Source: an uncultured Bacteroides sp. (GTDB lineage: Bacteria; Bacteroidota; Bacteroidia; Bacteroidales; Bacteroidaceae). Taken from it: a DNA stretch of 49,226 bases. Shown here one piece after another: positions 32,990 to 41,379 of this stretch (its first letter is position 1; each line of letters opens with the position of its first letter). Below the pieces are notes generated by a model. It was not told the DNA's origin. It did no database searches and worked only from the letters and a program-made list of their open reading frames with translations. The stretch is taken from assembly GCA_944321465.1 (NCBI GenBank), contig CALULL010000004.1, forward strand, positions 85,451 through 134,676, read 5' to 3'. The position numbers and the translations under genes were made by a program.

Positions 32990-34129
32990 ATGAGATTACA
33001 CGTAGTCAGTTTCCAAGTACCCTACCCGCCGCGCTATGGCGGGCTTATCGACGTGTATTACAAACTGAAGGCACTGAAGCAAAGCGGTGTACGCCTCACC
33101 CTTCATACTTATATATACGGAGATGCTACCCGACAAGACGAATCCCTAAGGCAAATGGCTGACGAGGTGTACTACTACCCCCGTCACACCGGATGGCAAG
33201 CAGCTTCGGGCCGTCTGCCCTACATCGTGCAAAGCCGACGCTCCCCGCTACTGCTTGAACACCTGCTGGCCGACGATGCACCCATCTTGTTCGAGGGACT
33301 GCATACCTGCTACTTCCTGACGCATCCCCGGCTCGCAGGACGAGAACTGTGGGTGAGAACACACAACGTAGAGCACGACTATTACAGGGGACTGGCACAT
33401 GCTACCCCTTTGGGGATAAAACGCCTATACTACACTACGGAGGCCTTGCGCCTGCAACGCTACGAGCACGTGCTGCACGCCGCCACACGCATCTTTGCCA
33501 TCAGCCCGGCCGACACGGCACACTTTGCAGCCTGCTATCCGCAAGCACGCACCACATGTTTGCCCTGCTTCTACAACAACGAGCCAGGACCACCCCTGCC
33601 CCCACAGGACAAACAACCCTTCGGAGGAGCGTATGTCCTGTACCAAGGCAACCTAGCGGTAGAAGAGAACATACGCGCCGTACGCCACATTGTCCGACAC
33701 GTGCTTCCGCTCGTCCCCGAGGTCAGACTGGTGGTGGCCGGAGCCTCACCCTCAAACGAACTATGCAACGAACTGAAATCCTACCCCAACGTGATACTAC
33801 GGGCTAACCTCTCCGAACAGGATATGCATACCCTGATAGCCTGCGCACGGGTTAATATCCTGCTAACGTTCCAACCCACCGGCATCAAGCTGAAGCTACT
33901 GCACGCCTTGGCCAAAGGAAGAGGTAGTTGCTTGGTGAACAGCTACATGCTGCCCGACAAACGCTTTCGACAGGTGTGTCATGTGGCCGACAGTGCCGAT
34001 GAATTGGCAGCCTGCCTGCATCAACTCTACACCCGACCGACTAGTGACAAACAACTGGAATACCGTCGGGAGGTACTGAAAAATATAGGATACGGGAACG
34101 ATGTCAGCCCTTTGCTCCTCCACCCGTAA
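32990..34129 (+). CDS. GT4-like glycosyltransferase
   Basis: A 379-residue protein with a GT-B outline. The start MRLHVVSFQVPYPPRYGGLI is typical of the glycine-rich N-terminal loop. The middle has RTHNVEHDYYRGLAH, and the donor domain has YVLYQGNLAVEENIRAVRHI, LVVAGASPS and PTGIKLKLLHALAKGRGSCL. The canonical E-x7-E is not clear: the segment reads FQPTGIKLKLLHALA, as in divergent GT4 members (group of IKLKLL proteins). It overlaps the convergent epimerase-like gene by 26 bp. The sugar is unknown. Confidence 0.8.
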   Translation: MRLHVVSFQVPYPPRYGGLIDVYYKLKALKQSGVRLTLHTYIYGDATRQDESLRQMADEVYYYPRHTGWQAASGRLPYIVQSRRSPLLLEHLLADDAPILFEGLHTCYFLTHPRLAGRELWVRTHNVEHDYYRGLAHATPLGIKRLYYTTEALRLQRYEHVLHAATRIFAISPADTAHFAACYPQARTTCLPCFYNNEPGPPLPPQDKQPFGGAYVLYQGNLAVEENIRAVRHIVRHVLPLVPEVRLVVAGASPSNELCNELKSYPNVILRANLSEQDMHTLIACARVNILLTFQPTGIKLKLLHALAKGRGSCLVNSYMLPDKRFRQVCHVADSADELAACLHQLYTRPTSDKQLEYRREVLKNIGYGNDVSPLLLHP

Positions 34130-35207
34130 TGAGCACCTGGACAATGCGCTCGGCAGTCCGTCCATCCCATCGGTCGGGCAATGTGGCATGTTTCCACTGC
34201 CCCGCCATGAGTCGCTTCATGGCCACTACCAAGGCTGCCGGGTCTTCGCCCACCAGTTCGTTAGTGCCCACACGCCACGTCTCGGGATGTTCGGCATAGG
34301 TATTGAGGGTCAGGCAAGGGACATCCAAGAAAGTCGCCTCCTCAGCAATGTTTCCCGAATCGGTAATGATGCCCTTAGCGTTGTTCACCAGATAGCCAAA
34401 GTTCAAATAACTCTGCGGAGGCAGGTAGTGCAAGTTGTGGGCAGGCAGGCCCAACGACCTCACGGCATCAGCAGCAGCGGTATGCATGGGGGCAATGACT
34501 GGCATCACTCCTGCTTCGCGGACAACAGCATCTACCAACGGGCTCAGCACTTCACGACGCTCTAGCAAAGACTGACGGTTAAGCGTGAGCAACAAGTAAC
34601 CACGCGGCTGCAGGCCCAAGCGATCGAACCACTCCGGCTTCACCACCCGGTGACGATTGTAGCGGATGTTGTCAATCAAGATATTGCCCACGTAATGAAT
34701 GTACTCCGGTATCATGCCCTCCTGATGCAGGTTGCGGTTGGCCACCATACCAGCAGTAAACAAGTAGTCGGAAATGGCATCGACAATGGTACGGTTCACC
34801 TCCCGAGGCATGTTCATATCAAAGGAACGAGTGCCGGCTATGACATGCGCCACCTTCAGACCGCGCTTCTTGGCCACAATGGAGCAACACATCGAAGCCG
34901 TAATGTCATCGACCACCATCACCACATCGGCTTCGTGTGCATCGAGTTCGCGCTCAAAGGCTGGCATGATGGCCGCCGTCAACGCTGAAGGGGCCTCACC
35001 CTTCACACCAAGATAACTGTCAGGCTTACGCATTCCCAAATCAGCAAAAAGCGTAGAATCCAGACTGACATCATCGGCTGGTCCTGTATAAACAATGCGG
35101 TAGATTATCTCTTTCTCAAATTCGGGATTGTTATCAATAGCACGGCATATAGGAGCTATCTTCATAAAGTTCGGGCGTGCCCCCGACACTATAGTCAATC
35201 TTATCAT
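34104..35207 (-). CDS. UDP-GlcNAc 2-epimerase-like protein with altered active site
   Basis: A 367-residue WecB/MnaA-type GT-B protein covering the full family length. True members interconvert UDP-GlcNAc and UDP-ManNAc. Here several hallmark residues differ: HVEAG reads HVIAG (I123), PEEINR reads PREVNR (R135), and the THRRE histidine is N210 in LLTLNRQS. The aspartate of VHGDT is kept (D101 in VVDDI), and TDSGGIQEE reads TDSGNIAEEA. Three of the four residues proposed as catalytic in E. coli WecB are therefore replaced. It may have another substrate or be non-catalytic. A divergent -7 box is at 35306-35313. Neighbouring genes are glycosyltransferases. Confidence 0.82.
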   Translation of the reverse strand: MIRLTIVSGARPNFMKIAPICRAIDNNPEFEKEIIYRIVYTGPADDVSLDSTLFADLGMRKPDSYLGVKGEAPSALTAAIMPAFERELDAHEADVVMVVDDITASMCCSIVAKKRGLKVAHVIAGTRSFDMNMPREVNRTIVDAISDYLFTAGMVANRNLHQEGMIPEYIHYVGNILIDNIRYNRHRVVKPEWFDRLGLQPRGYLLLTLNRQSLLERREVLSPLVDAVVREAGVMPVIAPMHTAAADAVRSLGLPAHNLHYLPPQSYLNFGYLVNNAKGIITDSGNIAEEATFLDVPCLTLNTYAEHPETWRVGTNELVGEDPAALVVAMKRLMAGQWKHATLPDRWDGRTAERIVQVLITGGGAKG

Positions 35208-35305
35208 CTTTATTTCCGTTGTATGTATATCGTCGACTCGTCTTTTTTATCCGGCAGACCTAATGAAGGCCCGCACACACGGACTCTTACCAGAAAAAGT
35301 AAGGG

Positions 35306-35313
35306 CAAAAGTA
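35306..35313 (-). promoter_or_regulatory. -7 box for epimerase-like gene
   Basis: On the minus strand TACTTTTG matches TAnnTTTG exactly, about 100 bp before the start at 35207. Confidence 0.5.
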
Positions 35314-35335
35314 CTGCTTCTTGTGGAATTATTCG

Positions 35336-35343
35336 TTACTTTG
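35336..35343 (+). promoter_or_regulatory. Weak -7 box for TRIC-like gene
   Basis: TTACTTTG differs from TAnnTTTG at one fixed position and lies 18 bp before the ATG at 35362. Confidence 0.35.
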
Positions 35344-35361
35344 CCGCGAAAAAAACAGCTC

Positions 35362-35976
35362 ATGCCTACATTTGTCCAGATACTTGACTTCGTGGGAACT
35401 TTTGCTTTCGCCATCAGCGGCATACGCCTGGCTTCGGCCAAACGTTTCGACTGGTTCGGTGCCTACGTAGTCGGATTCGTCACTGCCATTGGCGGTGGAA
35501 CCATTCGCGACCTGCTTCTCGACGTTACTCCGGGCTGGATGACCGACCCCATCTATCTAATCTGTACCGGACTGGCCCTGCTGTGGGTGATACTGTTCAG
35601 CAAAACACTCATACACCTGAACAACACCTTTTTCATCTTCGACAGCATAGGTCTGGCCCTGTTTACAGTCGTCGGCATGGGCAAGAGCCTTGCCCTAGGT
35701 TATCCCGTCTGGGTTGCTATCATCATGGGAAGCCTGACAGGAGCGGCGGGTGGTGTCATTCGAGACGTGTTCATCAATGAAATCCCGCTCATTTTCCGAA
35801 AGGAAATATACGCCATGGCATGTGTGTTCGGGGGAATAATCTACTGGCTGTGCCAACAGGCTGGCCTTGGCTCATACGGTTGCCAGATAGTTTGCGGCAT
35901 ATCTGTGTTTCTCATCCGCATCCTTTCTGTCAAATACAAAATATGCCTTCCAACGCTCAAAGGAAGCAGCGACTGA
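35362..35976 (+). CDS. TRIC-type cation channel family protein (UPF0126/YicG)
   Basis: A 204-residue protein of about seven hydrophobic segments. It has the internal duplication of the family: TFAFAISGIRLASAKRFDWF with GGGTIRDLLLDVTPGW in the first half, and IFDSIGLALFTVVGMGKSLA with GAAGGVIRDVFINEIPLIFR in the second. The GGxxRD loops are the signature. Prokaryotic TRIC homologues are trimeric, monovalent-cation-permeable channels in the inner membrane. ATG 35362 follows the AAACAGCTC region; the upstream in-frame extension (from 35128) overlaps the divergent gene and is rejected. Confidence 0.9.
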   Translation: MPTFVQILDFVGTFAFAISGIRLASAKRFDWFGAYVVGFVTAIGGGTIRDLLLDVTPGWMTDPIYLICTGLALLWVILFSKTLIHLNNTFFIFDSIGLALFTVVGMGKSLALGYPVWVAIIMGSLTGAAGGVIRDVFINEIPLIFRKEIYAMACVFGGIIYWLCQQAGLGSYGCQIVCGISVFLIRILSVKYKICLPTLKGSSD

Positions 35977-36024
35977 CGTAGCCTCCCACCACATTGTGCA
36001 CACAACAGCAAAACCACTGGAAAC

Positions 36025-37494
36025 ATGATAACCGAAGAACTCCGGGCTTTATACAAAAGCCATTATGGGACACCACCAAGCAAAGCAGAGCCTTTGCAGC
36101 AAGCCGGTTCCGGCCGACGCTACTACCGCCTGTATGGAGAAACGCCGTCAAGACCGACCGTAATAGGCGTATGCGGCGTGTCGACCGATGAGAACGAAGC
36201 ATTCATCTATCTGAGCAACTTCTTCCGCGAGCAGGGTCTGCCCGTGCCGCAAGTGCTGGACCAATCGGCTGACGGGCTGTGCTATCTGCAAGAAGACCTG
36301 GGCGACCTGTCCCTCTTTGAAGCAATCTCGGAAGGACGCGCTTCGGGAAGCTTCAGCCAACGAGAAGTACAGTTGCTGACGGCAACCATCCGCCTGCTGC
36401 CCCACATACAGTATTGCGGCACGCAAGGGCTGGCCTACGAGCGATGCTACCCGGTGAAAGCCTTCGACGAACAGAGCGTAATGTGGGACCTGAACTACTT
36501 CAAGTACTGCTTTCTGAAAGCTACCCTCCCCGACTTCCGCGAGGACATGTTGGAGAATGACTTCACCCGACTGGCCCGCACCCTTGTAAACCTGGACAAA
36601 GAGCAAAACGCCCGGACATTTATGTATCGCGACTTCCAGAGCCGCAACATAATGATAAAAGACGGAGCACCGTGGTTCATTGACTTTCAAGGCGGACGGT
36701 GTGGACCAATCTACTACGACGTGGCATCCTTCCTATGGCAGGCCAAAGCCAACTTCCCTACGGAACTGCGCCGACAGCTCATACAGGAATACATCAACGC
36801 GCTGGGCAACTACCGAACCGTCCCCAGCACGGACGACTTCTGGCAACGCCTGCGCCTGTTCGTGCTGTTCAGGCAGATGCAGGTATTGGGTGTCTACGGA
36901 CTGCGTGGTTACTTCGAGCAAAAGCCCCACTTTCTGCAAAGCATCCCTTTTGCCTTGAACAACATCCGCCACCTGCTGTCCGAGCCGTTCGACGACTACC
37001 CCTATCTGAGCAGCCTTTTGCTTCGACTGGCGGAAACGGACAAGCAAAAGACCAAGCAACCAACAAACAGCACAGAAGGGCAGCTGACCGTCACCGTCTG
37101 GAGCTTTGCCTACAAAAGAGGCATCCCGGCAGACGAAAGCGGGAACCACGGAGGCTTCGTGTTCGACTGCCGCGCCATCCATAACCCCGGACGCTACGAA
37201 CAGTTCCGCCACCTGACGGGACGGGACAAGGCCGTCATGGACTTTCTGGAACAGGACGGAGAAATGGCCCGCTTCCTGGAGCATGTACACGCCCTGCTCG
37301 ACATGTCCGTACAACGGTACTTGAAACGGAAATTCACCTCCTTGGTGGTATGCTTCGGCTGCACCGGGGGCCAGCACCGCTCCGTCTATGCGGCGCAAAA
37401 GACCGCCGAGTACCTGGCACACACCTATCCCGAGGCCACCATTAGGCTGATACACAGAGAGCAGGGCATCCACGAAACCCTCAACAAATCCTGA
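36025..37494 (+). CDS. AmgK-like sugar kinase fused to RapZ C-terminal domain
   Basis: A 489-residue two-domain protein. Residues about 20-330 form an aminoglycoside-phosphotransferase-like kinase: GSGRRYYRL, FMYRDFQSRNIMIKDGAPWF (a Brenner-type motif with Tyr in place of His) and IDFQGGRCGPIYYDVAS. Residues about 350-489 match the RapZ C-terminal domain, including GFVFDCRAIHNPGRYEQF, RFLEHVHALLD and VVCFGCTGGQHRSVY. AmgK phosphorylates MurNAc/GlcNAc at the anomeric carbon for peptidoglycan recycling; the RapZ C-domain of E. coli binds GlcN6P. The MurU-like gene starts 6 bp after the stop, confirming the recycling context. Coupling the kinase to a sugar-phosphate sensor is inferred. Confidence 0.88.
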   Translation: MITEELRALYKSHYGTPPSKAEPLQQAGSGRRYYRLYGETPSRPTVIGVCGVSTDENEAFIYLSNFFREQGLPVPQVLDQSADGLCYLQEDLGDLSLFEAISEGRASGSFSQREVQLLTATIRLLPHIQYCGTQGLAYERCYPVKAFDEQSVMWDLNYFKYCFLKATLPDFREDMLENDFTRLARTLVNLDKEQNARTFMYRDFQSRNIMIKDGAPWFIDFQGGRCGPIYYDVASFLWQAKANFPTELRRQLIQEYINALGNYRTVPSTDDFWQRLRLFVLFRQMQVLGVYGLRGYFEQKPHFLQSIPFALNNIRHLLSEPFDDYPYLSSLLLRLAETDKQKTKQPTNSTEGQLTVTVWSFAYKRGIPADESGNHGGFVFDCRAIHNPGRYEQFRHLTGRDKAVMDFLEQDGEMARFLEHVHALLDMSVQRYLKRKFTSLVVCFGCTGGQHRSVYAAQKTAEYLAHTYPEATIRLIHREQGIHETLNKS

Positions 37495-37500
37495 CCAGAC

Positions 37501-38262
37501 ATGAAAGCAATGGTATTTGCCGCCGGACTGGGCACCCGGCTCCGGCCACTCACCGACCACAAGCCCAAAGCCCTCATACCGGTCGGCGGGGTGCCGATGC
37601 TGGAACGGGTCCTGTTGCGCCTGCGGGCGGCAGGTTTCCGGCAAGTCGTCGTCAACATACACCACCTCGGCCAACAGATAACGGACTTCCTGCGGGAGAA
37701 GGAGAACTTCGGGATGGACATCTGCGTCAGCGACGAACGGGCGCAGCTGCTGGACACAGGAGGCGGCATCTGGCACGCGCGAGAACACCTCCTGGGGGAC
37801 GACGCACCGTTTCTGGTACACAACGCCGACATACTGACCGACATCGACCTGAAGGCATTGTACGACAGACACCTGGAAAGCGAAGCGGACGTTACGCTCT
37901 ACACCGCCGACAGAAAGACCTCACGCTACCTGCTGGCCAACGCCGAGAACCGGCTGTGCGGCTGGCTCAACACCCAGACCAACGAAACCATCCCCGCCGA
38001 CATCGTGCCGACCGATGCCCGACTGACGCGAAGAGCCTTTGGCGGCATCCACGTCCTGTCTCCCTCTGTCTTTCGCTACATGGAGCAGGGCAAGTGGCAA
38101 GGTGCCTTCCCCATCATCCCCTTCTACCTATCTATATGCCGAACAGCCGACATACGTTGCCTTGACTGCCCCACCCATGCCTGGTTCGACATAGGGAAGC
38201 CCGACGCACTGGCACGCGCCGAAGCCTATGTAGAGGAGATAGGGGGCGAGGAGACAAGTTGA
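37501..38262 (+). CDS. MurU-like nucleotidyltransferase (NDP-sugar synthesis)
   Basis: A 253-residue NTP_transferase protein. AMVFAAGLGTRLRPLTDHKP then KALIPVGGVPMLERVLLRL carry the GxGTRLRPLT signature and the P-K-x-L-x-P-V-x-G loop. VHNADILTDIDL is the metal-binding region and WFDIGKPDALARAE the C-terminal signature. MurU converts MurNAc-1-phosphate to UDP-MurNAc, the step after AmgK. The tight link to the AmgK-RapZ fusion gene (6 bp) supports that role over a generic hexose-1-phosphate nucleotidylyltransferase. Confidence 0.88.
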   Translation: MKAMVFAAGLGTRLRPLTDHKPKALIPVGGVPMLERVLLRLRAAGFRQVVVNIHHLGQQITDFLREKENFGMDICVSDERAQLLDTGGGIWHAREHLLGDDAPFLVHNADILTDIDLKALYDRHLESEADVTLYTADRKTSRYLLANAENRLCGWLNTQTNETIPADIVPTDARLTRRAFGGIHVLSPSVFRYMEQGKWQGAFPIIPFYLSICRTADIRCLDCPTHAWFDIGKPDALARAEAYVEEIGGEETS

Positions 38263-38282
38263 CGAGGGAACGGGCTATTATC

Positions 38283-38319
38283 CCCCCATCGAGCATTAGA
38301 GTTCAAAGCGATTTGAGAT
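38283..38319. repeat. 37-bp dispersed repeat, copy 2
   Basis: CCCCCATCGAGCATTAGAG then TTCAAAGCGATTTGAGAT matches 665-701 at 32 of 37 positions. It lies in the 165-bp spacer between convergent genes, where I see no clear terminator. Confidence 0.6.
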
Positions 38320-38427
38320 TGCCTTCGCGTGGGCAATGGAACGCATTCGTCCGTATGGTAAAGCGTATTTACACGAAGGACACCTGCGCAGGTCGCAGGC
38401 AGCCTAAAGATCTATTGGAGTTGAACG

Positions 38428-39432
38428 TCAGGGTATGACGATATGCTCGAACGGGATGTTGTGTACCTTGGCCGCATACAGAGGAAACTCGCTCGGGTAC
38501 ATGAAGGAGGTGCCGACGCGGTATATCTTGCGGGCCTCGGTGAGCACGTAGAAGTCGAGGAAGGACTTCAGGTAGGTTTCGTAGGGAGTGGCGGGATGGC
38601 CATGCTTTTGCCCGTCGATGTGGACCAGGGTGCCGGGTATGATGTGCACGCCCTCAACCTGCGAAACCCGATTCAGGAACGTCACGCTGTCGGAGGTCAC
38701 CAGCAGGGCATTGTCCGCGTGGGCTGCCTTCAAGGCCTTTACCGCATCCAGACATTTGCCGATGAGCCTTTCTGCCTCGTCCTTGTCGCCCAGGGGCTTG
38801 AAGTGGTATTCGTGGAAATCGCCAAGCAGGTTCTGGAAGCGGAATACCGCCGCGCAATAATCGCCGCCCAGTTCCTTCTTGACGGCCGCTATCCGCCCGG
38901 CCAGGACGGTTCCGGGCCTGAACAGCTCGCAGAACAGGTCACCCCAGCCGTAGCGGTCCTCGCTGCGGTGCGCGAGTGCTTCGTTGACGTGTGCCAGGCA
39001 GTCGCGGTTGCTGTAGTAGTGTATCTGCCTCCTTGTCGTCTTCAGCTTCAGAAGCCTTGTGGCAAGGTGCTCGCCCCGCATGTAGAGCACTCGGCTATAG
39101 AGCGGGTTGTCCGTGTATTCGCCGGGCCTGAGCGTCCAGTCGTAAGCGGCGGGCGAGAGGTAGTCTTCCAGCCGGAAGGGGTAGGTGTATCTTATTCTGA
39201 ACGGCAACCCGCGATGCTTGCAGTAGGCGTACAGGGAGATTATCCCCTTGAACCTGTCGCACATGCCGCCGTGAAACGACTCGCCGTCGATCATGGCGAC
39301 GTAGACCGGCCCTCCGGCCACGGGCTTGCCAAGCTCCTTTGACTTGAGGGCTATCCGGGCAGCGAGGAGAAGCTCTTTCAGCCTGTGCCTCAGCTCCAGC
39401 ATCTTGTATTTCCGTCCGTAGTATGTAGCCAT
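38428..39432 (-). CDS. Unrecognised protein of a surface-glycan operon, possibly fucosyltransferase-like
   Basis: A 334-residue protein of unknown family. Visible features: VYVAMIDGESFHGGMCDRFK, GIISLYAYCKHRGLPFRIRY, LLVTSDSVTFLNRVSQVEGV and TSFMYPSEFPLYAAKVHNIP near the end. The pattern G-x-DR-x-GI-x-SxYAYC near the N-terminus, plus a TSDS-type loop and a late SEF/YA segment, recalls GT-B O-fucosyltransferase or NodZ-like enzymes; this is a weak inference. It is the last gene of a four-gene minus-strand operon (10 bp after the GT92 gene). No membrane segment or signal peptide is seen. An alternative start is ATG 39402. Confidence 0.7.
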   Translation of the reverse strand: MATYYGRKYKMLELRHRLKELLLAARIALKSKELGKPVAGGPVYVAMIDGESFHGGMCDRFKGIISLYAYCKHRGLPFRIRYTYPFRLEDYLSPAAYDWTLRPGEYTDNPLYSRVLYMRGEHLATRLLKLKTTRRQIHYYSNRDCLAHVNEALAHRSEDRYGWGDLFCELFRPGTVLAGRIAAVKKELGGDYCAAVFRFQNLLGDFHEYHFKPLGDKDEAERLIGKCLDAVKALKAAHADNALLVTSDSVTFLNRVSQVEGVHIIPGTLVHIDGQKHGHPATPYETYLKSFLDFYVLTEARKIYRVGTSFMYPSEFPLYAAKVHNIPFEHIVIP

Positions 39433-39442
39433 GTCCTCCCCC

Positions 39443-40315
39443 CTACTCTTCTATGTCGTTCAAGTCGTACTGCTCAAAGTAGCTGTAGTCTCGCAAGGTA
39501 TTCACCCGGGCACGTCCTCTTGCCCGCTTGGCCAGGAACTCTTCGTAGGACTTTATGGCATAGTGGTTAATGCGGATTACGTCCTGCTGGGGCTTGCGGT
39601 CGCCGAAGCCTTTCGTAAGCGGCACCCCGTGCGAATCGGCGGCACGCCCGGATATGCGGGCCGCTTCGTGGCAGCCCACCATCGTGCAGACACGTCGCGG
39701 GTCGGCGATGCTCTTGACGTGGGTGTTCAGCCTGTGTTCGGGCAGGGAATGCTTCCTGAAACGTTCCATTACGCCGCCCGGCTCGCGCCGTCTTGCGCCG
39801 CTGCTGCCATAGACCAGCCAGTTGACCTCCACGACCGCAAACTGCTCCATGCGGTGCAGGAAGTCGGGGATCGTGCGGTCCTTTATCGGCACAATAAACT
39901 CGTCAAGGTCGATCACGGCAAGCCAGCGGGTCTCCAGCCGGTGACGTTCAAAACAGTCGTCGTAGGCGGCAAGCTGCATCTTCCTGCCCGGCCAATAGCG
40001 GTACTCCACCAGCCCCGACTCCACGTAAGGGGCAAGCACCGCCTTCGTCTCGTCCGTGCTTTCGTTGTCGTAGATGTAGAACTTCTCGACCCCCTTGCGG
40101 CGGTGCCATTCTATCCATTCCTCGAAGTAGGGTCCTTCGTTCTTGGCTATAGCACAGACGGCCAGGTAGTATCGGGGCACTGTGTGGTCGTGCTTCATCC
40201 GCAGCCTCAGCCTAATGGCCCTGAAAAGTCCATAGCGCAAAATGCCGCGCCACCTGTTGCGGGTCATTTTGTGTGGAATGACTCCTGCTATGATTTCTGC
40301 AAATACCTTTTTCAT
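39443..40315 (-). CDS. GT92-family glycosyltransferase
   Basis: A 290-residue GT-A enzyme. YYLAVCAIAKNEGPYFEEWI, then EWHRRKGVEKFYIYDNEST, is the GT92 opening. WLAVIDLDEFIVP carries the DxD metal motif, and RINHYAIKSYEEFLAKRARG is the closing signature. GT92 members transfer galactose or other sugars in eukaryotes, and are common in bacterial capsule and LPS loci with unknown acceptors. ATG 40315 is used rather than the TTG at 40321. It sits 12 bp after the Stealth gene. Confidence 0.87.
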   Translation of the reverse strand: MKKVFAEIIAGVIPHKMTRNRWRGILRYGLFRAIRLRLRMKHDHTVPRYYLAVCAIAKNEGPYFEEWIEWHRRKGVEKFYIYDNESTDETKAVLAPYVESGLVEYRYWPGRKMQLAAYDDCFERHRLETRWLAVIDLDEFIVPIKDRTIPDFLHRMEQFAVVEVNWLVYGSSGARRREPGGVMERFRKHSLPEHRLNTHVKSIADPRRVCTMVGCHEAARISGRAADSHGVPLTKGFGDRKPQQDVIRINHYAIKSYEEFLAKRARGRARVNTLRDYSYFEQYDLNDIEE

Positions 40316-40327
40316 GTGCAAGGGGGT

Positions 40328-41344
40328 CTATTTACTGTCCGCCAAGGGTTCCTCACGCTCGAAGCCCGACCTTCCGGGCAGGATGTGCTCGAAAGCGTCC
40401 CGAATGTCGCCCATCACCTGTGCATAATGGCGGATGTGTACGTTGTCGTTCAGACATATCAGCGAATAGGACTGTTCGTAGATAGCTCTTACCGCCTGCC
40501 TGGACCGTATCATGAGGGGGAACATCTTGGTGTCCTTATAGGTGTTGTAAGGCTCAAAGTTGCCCCGACAGATCTGCCACGTGCGGAATAGCTCCGGCGT
40601 ATAATCGTCCAATGCACGGAAGCGGTTGACCGACGTCCTGGTCAGCTCCTCCCCGGCCACGTCCCAGACCTCCTCGAAAGTAGACTTCAGGAAAGGCTGT
40701 GCGTTGTGAGGTGTCCGCAAGGTGATGAACTTGCCATAGGGCTTGAGCAGGTAGTTCCAACGCGCCTTCGCCCCATAGCTTTTGTCAAACCATTTGTCGT
40801 GAAAGCGAGCCATGACTTCTTTCTTGTCAAAATGGCGATTGATAATTCTCAGGTTGTTCTTAATCCTCCTGTACCACTGCGACCAAGAGGGATTGTAGAG
40901 GAAGGTGGCAATGTCGCACGGCAACCCGTTTCTGAAGAAGCGTTCGGGCGTTATCGCGTTTATGATGTAGAAATCGTCGTTGAAGTAAACAAAGTGTTCC
41001 GCCAATCCGGGAATTTTATGTATGTAACGCTCAATCACCACCGAGTTGTAGGTAGGCAAAAAACGCTCGGGGATGTAGTCCTTGTGATTTACCAGATGGA
41101 TTTTCGGATTACCCTCGTCGAGCCACTCCGGCTTCTGGCCGCTGGTCACGAAATGTATCTTGCGCACCCAAGGGGCAAACTTCTCCACCCCTCGGAACCA
41201 GTACTTCAGAAAGCCGTAATCGCGAAAACGAGCCACCGAGACCCCATTCTTCGTATTGCCCTTGTTGCCAGCGTACCGCGCAAAATCGGCCTGCCATTTA
41301 GGGTCGTTCATGTCAACCCATGTGATTACAAAATCTATATCCAT
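40328..41344 (-). CDS. Stealth-family sugar-phosphate transferase
   Basis: A 338-residue protein with the four conserved Stealth regions. CR1 is MDIDFVITWVDMNDPKW at residues 1-17. CR2 is FRDYGFLKYWFRGVEKFAPW through KIHFVTSGQKPEWLD, followed by HFVYFNDDFYI. CR3 lies around LRTPHNAQPFLKSTFEEVWD, and a C-terminal CR4-like region is LICLNDNVHIRHY. The family includes hexose-1-phosphoryltransferases that link sugars by phosphodiester bonds in capsules and LPS. ATG 41344 begins exactly at CR1, so the longer frame (to 41431) is rejected. It lies 35 bp after the acyltransferase gene. Confidence 0.9.
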   Translation of the reverse strand: MDIDFVITWVDMNDPKWQADFARYAGNKGNTKNGVSVARFRDYGFLKYWFRGVEKFAPWVRKIHFVTSGQKPEWLDEGNPKIHLVNHKDYIPERFLPTYNSVVIERYIHKIPGLAEHFVYFNDDFYIINAITPERFFRNGLPCDIATFLYNPSWSQWYRRIKNNLRIINRHFDKKEVMARFHDKWFDKSYGAKARWNYLLKPYGKFITLRTPHNAQPFLKSTFEEVWDVAGEELTRTSVNRFRALDDYTPELFRTWQICRGNFEPYNTYKDTKMFPLMIRSRQAVRAIYEQSYSLICLNDNVHIRHYAQVMGDIRDAFEHILPGRSGFEREEPLADSK

Positions 41345-41379
41345 CGCAATGAGAGTTTTTAACGTGATAGCCTTTCGGC

